Positions 7,583-15,684 of a DNA stretch of 46,044 nucleotides are shown here, piece after piece. Position 1 is the first letter of the stretch. The number at the start of each line of letters is the position of its first letter. The translations under genes were made by a program, and so were the position numbers. The DNA comes from Pseudomonadota bacterium (GTDB lineage: Bacteria; Desulfobacterota; Desulfarculia; Adiutricales; JAGVGV01). The notes under the pieces were generated by a model. That model was not told the origin of the DNA, ran no database searches, and worked only from the letters and a program-made list of their open reading frames with translations. The stretch lies in contig JAHJTB010000520.1 of NCBI GenBank assembly GCA_018830135.1, positions 1-46,044 of the forward strand, written 5' to 3'.

Positions 7583-8050
7583 TCATTTGTGGTACGGATG
7601 CCCGCTGTTCAAGCGCAGCGCCCGGTAGACCTGCTCCAAAAGGACCAGGCGGCTCATCTCGTGGGTCAGGGTCAGACGCGACAGGCAGAGACGCAGGTCC
7701 GCTCGGCGGGCGGCCCCCTCATCCAGCCCCAGAGGTCCGCCCAACCCGAAGGCCGCCTGTTTCGTCCCGTCCTCCATCCGGCCCCGCAACCAGTCCGCCA
7801 ACTCCAGGGAAGTCATCTCCCGGCCCTCGGGGTCCAGATGGACGAAGGCCTCCCCGGGAGCGAGCCGGCCCAGCAGCCGGGCCGTGTCCTGGGCCCGAAC
7901 CTCGGCGGCCCGGTCATCCCGGGCCTTGGCGCCCCGAACGATCACTTCCTCGGCGGGCAGATAGGCCCGGAGACGGCCCAGATAATCCTTGACCCCTTCG
8001 GCCAGATAGGACGACCGGGTCCGCCCGACGAACAAAAACCTAAGCTTCAC
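7583..8050 (-). CDS. rlmH: 23S rRNA (pseudouridine1915-N3)-methyltransferase RlmH
   Basis: 155 aa, the standard RlmH length. The SPOUT-fold signature is unmistakable: LGGPLGLDEGA in the SAM-binding knot and LSRLTLTHEMSRLVLLEQVY near the C-terminus, ending in HPYHK. It methylates pseudouridine 1915 in helix 69 of 23S rRNA. The start is GTG 8050, which overlaps the end of the nucleotidyltransferase gene by 11 nt, so the two are probably co-translated. Confidence 0.95.
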   Translation of the reverse strand: MKLRFLFVGRTRSSYLAEGVKDYLGRLRAYLPAEEVIVRGAKARDDRAAEVRAQDTARLLGRLAPGEAFVHLDPEGREMTSLELADWLRGRMEDGTKQAAFGLGGPLGLDEGAARRADLRLCLSRLTLTHEMSRLVLLEQVYRALRLNSGHPYHK

Positions 8051-8852
8051 CCGTGATCGCTCCGTTCAGGGCCGCCCGAGCGGCCTCCAGGCCGTCCGGA
8101 TTGCCCACGTCGAACCCCCGGCCCTCCAGAGGCGCGGCCCATAGCCTGGACTCGCGAATCAACGCCTGGACCAGGTCGGTGTCGTCCAGTTCCCCCTGAA
8201 AATTGGGGACCAGTCCGTCAATCCGCTCCGGCCAGCCCGGCAGATAAATCACTCCGATAAATCCCTTGTAAAAAAGTCCGTTCCCTCGAGGCCGAAGACG
8301 GCCCGCGCCTTTGGGGGACAGGGAAAGCACACGGAGCGGAACGACCGGCGCATGCGGTTCCAACTCGATGAGGCCTACGTTGCCGAACAAACGGGCCGCC
8401 GCCGCATCCAGTTCGATCACGCCGATAACCTCGCTCCGAACAAGACGATACACGGCAATCATCCGGCCCAGGGCCGGCGGCCCGCCCAGGAGCAGGTTGT
8501 CGGGCATGACCACGGCCAGAGGATCGTCTCCACCGAACCGGACGCCCAGACGCATGGCCTCGGCCACGCCCAACGGCCGGTGCTGGTACAGGAATTCCAG
8601 ACGCCCGGATGCGGGGCCCCTGGCCGCCCACAGGCCTTCAACCGCCCGGCGCACCGCTTCCTTGCCGTGGCTGATCACCACGGCCACCTCGGAAACGCCG
8701 GAGTCCAAAACCATGGACAGGCAATGCTCGATCATCGTCCGGGGCCCAAGGCGGATCAGTTCCTTGGAGCCGCCTCCGCTCAGGCCCGCCAGACGCGTGC
8801 CCCGGCCCGCCGCTGGAATCAGGGCCTTGACGTTTCCTGCTGTCGAGTCCAT
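8040..8852 (-). CDS. Sugar-phosphate nucleotidyltransferase (NTP_transferase family)
   Basis: 270 aa. The N-terminus has the pyrophosphorylase signature ALIPAAGRGTRL with a downstream SKELI lysine, as in GalU/GlmU-type enzymes. VVMPDNLLLGG supplies the metal-binding Asp region and GFDVGNPDGLEAA the C-terminal sugar-site motif. It probably makes a nucleotide-sugar from NTP and sugar-1-phosphate; base and sugar are not predictable. It is slightly shorter than GalU. ATG 8852 is preferred; a GTG at 8870 is in frame. The gene lies 71 nt after the threonine synthase gene and overlaps rlmH. Confidence 0.82.
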   Translation of the reverse strand: MDSTAGNVKALIPAAGRGTRLAGLSGGGSKELIRLGPRTMIEHCLSMVLDSGVSEVAVVISHGKEAVRRAVEGLWAARGPASGRLEFLYQHRPLGVAEAMRLGVRFGGDDPLAVVMPDNLLLGGPPALGRMIAVYRLVRSEVIGVIELDAAAARLFGNVGLIELEPHAPVVPLRVLSLSPKGAGRLRPRGNGLFYKGFIGVIYLPGWPERIDGLVPNFQGELDDTDLVQALIRESRLWAAPLEGRGFDVGNPDGLEAARAALNGAITGEA

Positions 8853-8923
8853 TTGGGTAAACCCCGGCACTCGGACCGGGACTCAGCCAAACCGACTCCC
8901 CCGGGCAAACCGTCCGGCGAGGC

Positions 8924-10432
8924 TCAGCCGCCCTCCCGGGGCTTCAAGTCCAGGGCCTTGGCGATCTCAAGGGCCGTCGCCTCGACAAAAGCCCGAAAAT
9001 CATCCCCATCGAGGGGCCGGCCCGGCTCGGGTAATCGACCCAGACCCTCGGGCCTGACGTACCGCGGCCGGTTCTGAAGCTCGGCCTTGGGCGTGATCTC
9101 GAACTCCGGCCCGAAGCCTCCGTCAAAATACATGCCCTGGAAATCGGCGAACTTGAGGGCATGGGCCGTCGAGTCCAGCACCGCCGGCTCTCCAGACTTG
9201 AGTAGACCCGATTCGAGCGCCCGGCGCAGGCCGGCCAGGCTCTCCCCGCCCTGGGTGCAGGCCACATGGCCGTTCCGGTTGGCCAGAAGCATCGAATCCA
9301 TGATGTCCTGTTCCTCGACCTGGACCGTGAAAAAACGCGGCCCGTCCGCCTCCCGTTCATAGGCATCGACCAGCCGGAGCACCCGGGGCATGGAAACCGG
9401 GTTCCCGATCATGGCCGCCTGGGCCACGCTCGGCCGCACGGTCACAGGCTGGTACCGCCTCCGGTCCGCCGGTTGGGCATAGTAGCGAAAGACGGGATCG
9501 GCATGGGAAGACTGGACCCCGAAAACCCGGGGCAGGCCGTCGATCACGCCGAAGCGCTGGAGTTTGAGCAGCCCGGAAAGCACCGCGGTCACATTGCCCG
9601 CGTTGCCGATGGGCACGAACAGCGACAGGTCCTCGATCTCGTAATCGAACTGCTGGGCGATCTCGAAGGAGTAAGACTCCTGTCCCAGAACGCGCCAGGC
9701 ATTCTTCGAATTGAGCAGAGCCACGTCGTAATGGTCGGCCAGATACTCGACCACCTTCATGCAGTCGTCAAAGACACCGGGCAATTCGAAGACCCGGGCC
9801 CCGCTGCCCAACGGCTGGCTCAACTGCTGCGGCGTGACCTTGCCGTGTGGCAGAAGCACCGCCGATTTGACCACACCCGTCAGATAAGAGCCGTACAATG
9901 CAGCCGCGGCCGACGTGTCACCCGTCGAAGCGCACACCGACAGAATCTCCGGCAGACCCTTCTTCCGGACCAGATACCGCAAAAACGAGAGGGCCGCGGC
10001 CATGCCCCGGTCCTTGAAAGAGGCGCTGGGATTGAGACCGTCGTTCTTGAAAAAAAAGTCCGTACCCGCCAGACCCGACAAATACCCGTTGGCCGCCACG
10101 ATCGGGGTGTGCCCCTCCCCCAGGTAGATCACGTCCTCGAGGGGAATGGCCGGGGCCAAAAACTCGTGGAACCGGAAAACCCCCCGCAACGCCGGCAGAT
10201 TGAGCATCCCGCGATAGTCGAATATCCGGCGCCACCCGGGCCCGGAAACCTCGGCCAGACGGCCCGCCGCCTTGTCCTCGATCAAAAAAACCCCGCCGCA
10301 GGACGGGCAGGTGTACAACAGGGAATCCGCCTCGTACTCCCGCTCGCAGCCCAGGCAGTGGTACACCAGGACCCCGGACGGGGCCGGAATCAGATTCGCT
10401 TTGACGTCATTGGGAAAATCGCTTGCTTTCAT
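8924..10432 (-). CDS. thrC: Threonine synthase
   Basis: 502 aa. A short N-terminal zinc-ribbon (YHCLGCEREY ... YTCPSCGG) precedes a fold-type II PLP core with GEGHTPIV, the PLP lysine K140 in SASFKDRGMA, SVCASTGDTSAAAALYG and the phosphate loop FVPIGNAGN. It converts O-phosphohomoserine to threonine. Start ATG 10432 has no Shine-Dalgarno. The promoter at 10439-10467 puts the transcription start at or next to this A, so the mRNA seems leaderless, and starts further upstream (10483) would lie outside it. It is the first of four minus-strand genes. Confidence 0.9.
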   Translation of the reverse strand: MKASDFPNDVKANLIPAPSGVLVYHCLGCEREYEADSLLYTCPSCGGVFLIEDKAAGRLAEVSGPGWRRIFDYRGMLNLPALRGVFRFHEFLAPAIPLEDVIYLGEGHTPIVAANGYLSGLAGTDFFFKNDGLNPSASFKDRGMAAALSFLRYLVRKKGLPEILSVCASTGDTSAAAALYGSYLTGVVKSAVLLPHGKVTPQQLSQPLGSGARVFELPGVFDDCMKVVEYLADHYDVALLNSKNAWRVLGQESYSFEIAQQFDYEIEDLSLFVPIGNAGNVTAVLSGLLKLQRFGVIDGLPRVFGVQSSHADPVFRYYAQPADRRRYQPVTVRPSVAQAAMIGNPVSMPRVLRLVDAYEREADGPRFFTVQVEEQDIMDSMLLANRNGHVACTQGGESLAGLRRALESGLLKSGEPAVLDSTAHALKFADFQGMYFDGGFGPEFEITPKAELQNRPRYVRPEGLGRLPEPGRPLDGDDFRAFVEATALEIAKALDLKPREGG

Positions 10433-10438
10433 GAAGCC

Positions 10439-10467
10439 ATTAAGCCCGGGCCGCCCGGGTTTGTCAA
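10439..10467 (-). promoter_or_regulatory. Sigma-70-type promoter of thrC, with palindromic spacer
   Basis: Minus strand: TTGACA (10467-10462), a 17-base spacer, CTTAAT (10444-10439). The spacer contains the perfect inverted repeat CCCGGGC-C-GCCCGGG (10445-10459 on the plus strand), a possible operator. The -10 element ends only six bases before the thrC ATG. Confidence 0.6.
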
Positions 10468-10569
10468 GTATCGGCCTCGCCATTCCCCCCCCCCGCTCCC
10501 CCGCCGGAAGGCCAGGAGTCTGCGAGGCGTCCGCAAGGCATGAGGCGGCGAAATCGCGGGCAAGAGCCT

Positions 10570-10749
10570 AGCCGGGATTTCTCCCCCGCTTCCTGCTACG
10601 GCCGGGAAATCCTTGCTGCAACGCTCGTTTCGAAGATTCTGGTCCTCAACATATCGCCCTGATATGCCCGCGGCCAAAATCTCCTCCAACTTCGCGTTTC
10701 GCTAATGATTTCTATACCTCGCCAGGGAACCCGGTGAGAAATCCGGGCT
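10570..10749 (+). repeat. MITE-like repeat, copy A
   Basis: About 180 bp, roughly 90% identical by eye to the reverse complement of 28177-28357. The ends are imperfect terminal inverted repeats (AGCCGGGATTTCTC ... GAGAAATCCGGGCT). TA flanks both ends (10569-10570 and 10749-10750). No coding capacity is apparent. It lies between thrC and cheD, just before an AT-rich island. The structure fits a non-autonomous transposable element; no transposase is visible in the window. Confidence 0.75.
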
Positions 10750-10775
10750 AAAAAGGGTCGGCCCCCTTACGATAT

Positions 10776-10883
10776 TTAATATATGTTCAATAAAATTAAA
10801 TTAATCATAATTAAATTATATATATAATAATTATATCTCTTATATGCTCTATAAAGCTACAATTTTTATATTTATCCAAATTA
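10776..10883. other. AT-rich island upstream of cheD
   Basis: A stretch made almost only of A and T (for example AAATTATATATATAATAATT) in an otherwise GC-rich sequence. With the MITE-like repeat it fills the 515-nt gap between thrC and cheD. It may act as an UP element or nucleoid-protein binding site for the cheD promoter. No ORF or RNA gene is seen here. Confidence 0.6.
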
Positions 10884-10911
10884 TTGCTTGCTTCACCTTA
10901 TCTTATATGAT
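10884..10911 (+). promoter_or_regulatory. Candidate promoter for cheD-cheY
   Basis: TTGCTT (10884-10889), 16-base spacer, TATGAT (10906-10911), downstream of the AT-rich island. The predicted start is near 10918, about 30 nt before the cheD ATG. No flagellar sigma-28 pattern is seen. Confidence 0.5.
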
Positions 10912-10947
10912 AGTGTGGGTTAAATAGGTCTAGACAGGGGCGTACCC

Positions 10948-11466
10948 ATGCAGGGTGACAAAGCGGTTGAGCCTTTCAGGTATCACCTTCTACCTGGATA
11001 TATCTTCGCCTCTCCGGAGCCGGCCTTGGTGTCGACCGTCGTAGGGGCCTGCGTGGCGGTCTGCCTGTGGGACCGGCGTTTAAAAATCGGAGCCATGAAC
11101 CATTTTCTGCATCCCAAGCTTGCGCGTCGGAACGAGCCGACACCCCGGTACGGTAATGTCTCTCTCCCGGCCATGATCCGGTTGATGGTCAGACAGGGCT
11201 GCCGCCGGGAGGACATGGAGGCTCAGATTTTCGGAGGCGGTCGGCGTTCGATGCATGACGTGTCGGACGTCGGCAAACGCAATGTGAAGATGGCCCGCAA
11301 GATATTGAAAAAGAACGGCATTCAGATCGTGTCCGAGGATGTGGGAGGAATCAAGGGTCGGCGGGTGCTTTTCCACACGTTCACCAGTGAGGCTATTGTC
11401 ATGAAGACGGACAAGATTCGGCGGGGGGACTGGGCGCCCTATCGTTACCGTCTGCCTCAGACTTGA
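10948..11466 (+). CDS. cheD: Chemoreceptor glutamine deamidase CheD
   Basis: 172 aa, typical length. The CheD signature is complete: LPGYIFASPEPALVSTVVGACVAVCLWD with catalytic Cys35, and GAMNHFLHP with His52, 17 residues after the cysteine as in the characterised Thermotoga enzyme. The later IFGGGRRS and GKRNVKMARKIL motifs also match. CheD deamidates chemoreceptor glutamines and, in many bacteria, interacts with CheC-type phosphatases. No cheC or receptor gene lies in the window. cheY follows after 70 nt. Confidence 0.94.
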   Translation: MQGDKAVEPFRYHLLPGYIFASPEPALVSTVVGACVAVCLWDRRLKIGAMNHFLHPKLARRNEPTPRYGNVSLPAMIRLMVRQGCRREDMEAQIFGGGRRSMHDVSDVGKRNVKMARKILKKNGIQIVSEDVGGIKGRRVLFHTFTSEAIVMKTDKIRRGDWAPYRYRLPQT

Positions 11467-11536
11467 AAAACCCCTTGCTCCTAAGCATAAAATCTGTTTA
11501 AATAATCGAATGTGAACCCTGAGGGGGAGGCTGCAC

Positions 11537-11917
11537 ATGGCTTATGACAAGAACATGAAAGTGTTGGTCGTGGATGACTTTTCCACGATGCGCCGAATCG
11601 TCAAGAATATCCTTCGTCAGTTGGGTTTCAACAACATCCTGGAAGCTGACGACGGCAGTACCGCGGTCGGGGTTTTGGAACGGGAAAAGGTGGACCTGAT
11701 CATTTCGGACTGGAACATGCCCACGATGACGGGGATCGAGTTGTTGCGCCATGTCAGGCAGTCCGACGAACTCAAGGACACGCCTTTTCTGATGGTGACG
11801 GCCGAGGCCCAGCAGGAGAACATTATCGAGGCGGTCAAGGCCAAGGTCAGCAATTATATCGTCAAACCGTTCACGGCCGATACGCTCAACGAAAAGATCG
11901 AAAAGATATTTAGTTAG
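11537..11917 (+). CDS. cheY: Chemotaxis response regulator CheY
   Basis: 126 aa, a single receiver domain. The acidic pocket D13/D14, phosphoacceptor D58 (ISDWNMP), T88 (MVTAEA) and K110 (IVKPF) are all present, with the CheY-type sequence FSTMRRIVKNILRQLGF. It should bind the flagellar switch when phosphorylated. GGGGGAGG precedes the ATG. It is co-oriented with cheD and is followed by a strong terminator. No cheA is present in the window. Confidence 0.95.
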   Translation: MAYDKNMKVLVVDDFSTMRRIVKNILRQLGFNNILEADDGSTAVGVLEREKVDLIISDWNMPTMTGIELLRHVRQSDELKDTPFLMVTAEAQQENIIEAVKAKVSNYIVKPFTADTLNEKIEKIFS

Positions 11918-11976
11918 AGTCCGGGCCGGAAGCGGGCGTCTCGACATGGGTTGCGGCCCGCTTTGATTGGCCGTCG

Positions 11977-12011
11977 AAACACGGGCCCCGGGGTCCGTGT
12001 TTTAAATTTTT
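11977..12011 (+). terminator. Rho-independent terminator after cheY
   Basis: Perfect 8-bp stem AAACACGG/CCGTGTTT enclosing GCCCCGGGGT, followed by an AAATTTTT tail. It lies 60 nt past the cheY stop and separates it from the aminotransferase gene. Confidence 0.75.
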
Positions 12012-12048
12012 CACCATGATCCAAAATCAGCGCGGCGGAGGAATTGAC

Positions 12049-13233
12049 ATGCCGGTGGCCAAAAAAATTGCGAGTTTTATCGGTCGGTCGAGTTTCATCC
12101 GGGAGATGTTCGAGGCGGGCGCCCGTTTGAAGGCCGAGTTCGGCGCGGAAAACGTTTATGACTTTTCCTTGGGCAATCCGGACCTCGAGCCGCCGGCCGA
12201 TTTCAAAACGGTCCTCAGGGAGCTGATCGACGATCCGACGCGCGGCCGTCACGGGTACATGCCCAATTCCGGATGGCCCGACGTCCGGGCCGCCGTGGCC
12301 GACTATGCCACCACCGAGTATGGCCCGAAGTTTTCGGCCGACGACATCATCATGACCGTCGGCGCCGGCGGGGCCCTGAACGTGGCCCTGAAGACGATCC
12401 TGGATCCGGGGGACGAGGTCATCGTGCCGCGTCCCTACTTCGTGGAATACGATTTCTACCTGGACAACCACAACGGGGTCATCAAGCGGGCCGACACCAA
12501 CCCGGACTTCACCCTGGACCTGGACGCCATCGCCGCCCAGGCCACGGCCAAGACCCGGGGCGTGCTGATCAACTCGCCCAACAATCCCACGGGCGTGGTC
12601 TATTCCGAGGACGACCTGCGGGGGCTCTCCGGGTTGTTGGCCGACCTGAGCCGCAAGAACGGCCGCCCGGTCTACCTGATTTCCGACGAACCCTACCGCA
12701 AGATCGTTTACGACGGCGTGCAGGTGCCCAGCGTCTTCATGCATTATCCGTACGTGCTTTGCGGCACCTCCTACTCCAAGGACCTGTCTCTGGCTGGTGA
12801 GCGGATCGGCTACCTGGCCGTCCACCCGGAAATCCCGGACAAGGCCCTCGTTCTGGGCGGCCTGGTCCTCAACAACCGGATTCTGGGCTACGTCAATGCG
12901 CCGGGACTGATGCAGCGGGCCGTGGCCCGCCTGCAGGGCCGATGCGTGGACGTGGGCATTTACAAGAAGCGCCGGGATCGGTTCGTCCAGGGCCTGCGCG
13001 AGGCCGGATATGAACTGACCGTGCCTCAAGGGGCCTTCTACCTGTTCCCGCGTTCGCCCATCGAGGACGACGTGGCCTTTGTCCGGCTGCTTCAAAAAGA
13101 AAATATCCTGGCCGTTCCCGGGTCGGGTTTCGCCGGTCCGGGCTACTTCCGCCTGATCTACTGCGTGGACGAAGCGGTCATCGAAAAGTCCCTGCCCGGC
13201 TTCAAACGCGCGATGGAGGCGGCCAAGGCTTAA
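12049..13233 (+). CDS. Class I/II PLP-dependent aminotransferase
   Basis: 394 aa. AspC-like fold-type I enzyme: FSLGNPDLEPP at the N-terminus, NSPNNPTGVVYSEDDL, ISDEPYRKIVYDG and the PLP lysine K244 in SYSKDLSLAGERIGY. A C-terminal FRLIYCVDE supplies the substrate-carboxylate arginine. It probably transaminates aspartate, alanine or a related amino acid. ATG 12049 is fixed by GGCGGAGGAATTGAC; an in-frame ATG at 12016 lacks a ribosome site. The stop codon lies inside the ribosome-binding site of the NIL-ferredoxin gene, so the two are one transcription unit. Confidence 0.92.
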   Translation: MPVAKKIASFIGRSSFIREMFEAGARLKAEFGAENVYDFSLGNPDLEPPADFKTVLRELIDDPTRGRHGYMPNSGWPDVRAAVADYATTEYGPKFSADDIIMTVGAGGALNVALKTILDPGDEVIVPRPYFVEYDFYLDNHNGVIKRADTNPDFTLDLDAIAAQATAKTRGVLINSPNNPTGVVYSEDDLRGLSGLLADLSRKNGRPVYLISDEPYRKIVYDGVQVPSVFMHYPYVLCGTSYSKDLSLAGERIGYLAVHPEIPDKALVLGGLVLNNRILGYVNAPGLMQRAVARLQGRCVDVGIYKKRRDRFVQGLREAGYELTVPQGAFYLFPRSPIEDDVAFVRLLQKENILAVPGSGFAGPGYFRLIYCVDEAVIEKSLPGFKRAMEAAKA

Positions 13234-13244
13234 AGGAGGGCGTC

Positions 13245-13670
13245 GTGTATTCCAGGATGCTGAGGCTCCGTTTTCCCAAGTCCGTTGTGGACAAGCCCAT
13301 CGTTTGCAACTTGGTCAAGGACTTCGACTTGACCTTCAATATCCATCAGGCCAGGGTCTTTCCGCGCCAGGAAGGCACGCTGGTCATGGAGCTGTCCGGT
13401 CACCGGAAAAACTTCCAGAACGGCATGCGCTATCTCAAACAGAGCGGAGTCAAGGTCGAAACCATGGGGCAGGACGTCCGGCGCAACGAAGCGGTCTGTT
13501 ACCGTTGCGGGCTCTGCACCTCCATCTGCCCGACCGGGGCCTTGTCCATCAAACGGCCCGAGATGGACGTGCTTTTCGATCCGGCCAAATGTACGGCCTG
13601 CGAACTCTGCGTTTCCGTCTGCCCGCCCCGGGCCATGGAAGTCAGTTTCAACCACCAGGCGGCGCTCTAG
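13245..13670 (+). CDS. NIL-domain ferredoxin with two [4Fe-4S] clusters
   Basis: 141 aa. Residues 1-77 form a NIL domain (substrate-binding module of methionine importers) with a free Cys21 in DKPIVCNL. Residues 85-95 hold CYRCGLCTSIC and residues 116-126 CTACELCVSVC, a standard pair of [4Fe-4S] sites. NIL-ferredoxins of archaea and sulfate reducers take part in sulfur incorporation, notably homocysteine formation. A sulfur-transfer or electron-transfer role beside mnmA is the natural inference. GTG 13245 follows AAAGGAGGG. mnmA starts 53 nt downstream. Confidence 0.9.
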   Translation: MYSRMLRLRFPKSVVDKPIVCNLVKDFDLTFNIHQARVFPRQEGTLVMELSGHRKNFQNGMRYLKQSGVKVETMGQDVRRNEAVCYRCGLCTSICPTGALSIKRPEMDVLFDPAKCTACELCVSVCPPRAMEVSFNHQAAL

Positions 13671-13723
13671 TCTCCGTTCCCCGGCAGCCTGTCGGGCCGG
13701 GGCCGGCCGCTTACCGGCAGACC

Positions 13724-14791
13724 ATGACCGATCCGCCTTTTCGAACCGGCCTCGAGGACCTGCCGCCCGGCGCTCTTGTTGCCGTGGCCTTCTCCGGCGG
13801 CATCGATTCGGCCGTCTCGGCCCGGCGGATCATCGAGCGGGGCCTGCGGGTCCTGGCCTGCCATCTCCTTCTCGGCCCCGACCACACGACCCTGGACCAG
13901 GCCCGGGAGACCGCCCGCGTTCTAGGACTGGAACTGCACGCATTTGACATGGCCTCGGGCTTCGAGGCCACGGTTGTCCGGCCCTTCATTGATGCCTATA
14001 CCCGAGGCGAAACCCCCTCCCCCTGCGTCGCCTGCAACCCTTCGATCAAATTCGGCCTGCTCTGGGAACGGGTCCGGGATATGGGGGCCCTGAGAATCGC
14101 CACGGGCCATTACGCGGCCCTGGGCCCGGGGCCCTGCCTGGTTCGCCCCCGGGACCGCTTCAAGGACCAGACCTATTTTCTCAGCCGCCTCTCGCCGGAC
14201 ATGCTGGCCCGGGCCGCCTTTCCCCTGGCCGGCCTGACCAAGGACGAAGTCCGGGAGGCCGCTAACGGCCTGGGACTGCCCGGTCGACCGGAAAGCCAGG
14301 ACATCTGTTTTCTGGGCGGAGGGGACTATCGCCGATTTATCGAGTCCCGCCTGGACCCGACCGCCTTCCCTCATGGGGACATCGTGGATGCACGAGGCCG
14401 GGTCCTGGGGCGTCACCGTGGTCTGATCCACTACACCGTGGGACAGCGGCGCGGCCTGGGACTGCCCGGACCGGAACCGTTCTACGTCCTGTCCCTCGAC
14501 TCGAAACAAAACCGGGTCGTGATCGGTCCGAAAAGCGAAACCCATGCCCCCCGGCTGCTGGCCCGATCCCTGGTCTGGGGCCTGGAACCGCCGGGGCCGA
14601 TCTTCGAGGCCCGGGTCCAAATCCGTTCCCGCCACCGGCCCGCCCCGGCCCGGGTCCGCCTCCTGCCCGACGACCGGGCCGAGGTCATCTTCCACGAAAG
14701 CCAGTCATCCATCACTCCGGGTCAGGCGGCCGTCTTTTATTCCGACCGGCGGCTGCTGGGCGCCGGCTGGATCGTCCGGCGGGATCGCTGA
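13724..14791 (+). CDS. mnmA: tRNA-specific 2-thiouridylase MnmA, CxxC type
   Basis: 355 aa. N-type ATP pyrophosphatase with the PP-loop SGGIDS (residues 24-29), HYA and DQTYFLSRL. The catalytic region reads TPSPCVACNPSIKFG, so C101 and C104 form a CxxC where E. coli has DxxC. The second catalytic cysteine is C195 in ESQDICFLGG. The C-terminal beta-barrel is present (HYTVGQRRGLG onward). It thiolates U34 of tRNA-Lys, -Glu and -Gln. The CxxC form is the one reported to use a [4Fe-4S] cluster in place of a persulfide relay. The start ATG lies directly after the ferredoxin gene. Confidence 0.94.
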   Translation: MTDPPFRTGLEDLPPGALVAVAFSGGIDSAVSARRIIERGLRVLACHLLLGPDHTTLDQARETARVLGLELHAFDMASGFEATVVRPFIDAYTRGETPSPCVACNPSIKFGLLWERVRDMGALRIATGHYAALGPGPCLVRPRDRFKDQTYFLSRLSPDMLARAAFPLAGLTKDEVREAANGLGLPGRPESQDICFLGGGDYRRFIESRLDPTAFPHGDIVDARGRVLGRHRGLIHYTVGQRRGLGLPGPEPFYVLSLDSKQNRVVIGPKSETHAPRLLARSLVWGLEPPGPIFEARVQIRSRHRPAPARVRLLPDDRAEVIFHESQSSITPGQAAVFYSDRRLLGAGWIVRRDR

Positions 14792-14858
14792 TCCGTTCTC
14801 CCATATCCGAATTTCACCCCCTGTCTCCTTTTGGCCTGAAAAAGCCCCAAAAAACCCC

Positions 14859-14887
14859 TTGCAAACCGTAAAGGCGCCGATTAATCT
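14859..14887 (+). promoter_or_regulatory. Candidate sigma-70-type promoter for the lipoprotein-motAB unit
   Basis: TTGCAA (14859-14864), 17-base spacer, TAATCT (14882-14887). Start near 14894, leader of about 84 nt. The -10 region also contains GCCGATTAA, which resembles a sigma-28 -10 box, but no TAAA element stands at the right distance. Confidence 0.5.
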
Positions 14888-14977
14888 TAGACCTCAGGGA
14901 GCTATTTTTCAGCCTTCCACACCAGACCTTAGCACGGCCATGAGTGAACCATCCGGCCGATGGCGGAGGTAACCATT

Positions 14978-15670
14978 TTGAAATACAGGATCATGCCAGG
15001 AGTCATCCTGGTGGCCGTCGTTGTCTGCCTCTTTATTGGCGCCGCCTGCGGGGAGTCCTCGGAGGAAAAAGCGGCCCGGGAAATCTACACCCGAGCCCTG
15101 GACCTGGGCCAAAAGGGGCAGGTCCTGGCTGCCTTGGGGGAGTGGGACAAGCTGGCCGAATACCCCAAAACCGAAGCCTACCGCCAGGCCGGGGAGGCCT
15201 TGAAAAAGGAAGGCTATACCATCGGCTCGGCCCTGAAGTCCTGGACGCTCAAGGAGATATTCGCCACCAAAAACGATCTGATCGGACAGGGGCGGGACTG
15301 GCACCCTGACGGAGACATTACGATCTCCCTTCGCAAACAGGACGCCTGGGGCTCGCCGTTGTGGGTCACCTACTCCACCGGTGAAAAATTCTCCTTTGCC
15401 GTCACCTCGCCCGGGCCCGATAAGACCTTGAAAACAGAAGACGACCTGATCGTCTACAATCAGGGCCCCGCCAAAGGACGACGTTTTCGTGCCGAAACGA
15501 GCCCGGAATCCGGGTCCGGGGGCCCGGCCCAACCGTCTCCTCCGAAACCGGAGCGCGTTCAATCCCTCGACTCGATCCCGTCATCCGGGACGACCCAGCC
15601 CGCTCCGTCCAAGGCCGCCCGGCCCAGTGAACGGGTCATGGAACTGGACAAACTACTTAACAAGAAATAG
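14978..15670 (+). CDS. Lipoprotein with a GspG-like C-terminal segment
   Basis: 230 aa from TTG 14978. An N-terminal hydrophobic segment ends at a lipobox (FIGAAC, Cys24). The mature part has a helical region (EIYTRALDLGQKGQVLAALGEWDKL), then DAWGSPLWVTY and SPGPDKTLKTEDDL, which resemble the calcium-binding end of GspG-type pseudopilins. A proline/serine-rich tail follows. There is no prepilin cleavage site. TTG 14978 is preferred because GGCGGAGGT lies 8 nt upstream, while the ATG at 14960 would overlap that site. motA follows 14 nt later, so it may be an envelope accessory of the stator operon. Function unknown. Confidence 0.7.
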   Translation: MKYRIMPGVILVAVVVCLFIGAACGESSEEKAAREIYTRALDLGQKGQVLAALGEWDKLAEYPKTEAYRQAGEALKKEGYTIGSALKSWTLKEIFATKNDLIGQGRDWHPDGDITISLRKQDAWGSPLWVTYSTGEKFSFAVTSPGPDKTLKTEDDLIVYNQGPAKGRRFRAETSPESGSGGPAQPSPPKPERVQSLDSIPSSGTTQPAPSKAARPSERVMELDKLLNKK

Positions 15671-15684
15671 GGGCACATCAAACC

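Noticed and set aside
14859-14887. Sigma-28 promoter for motAB
   Set aside because: A GCCGATTAA -10-like box exists, but no TAAA element is found at the required distance.
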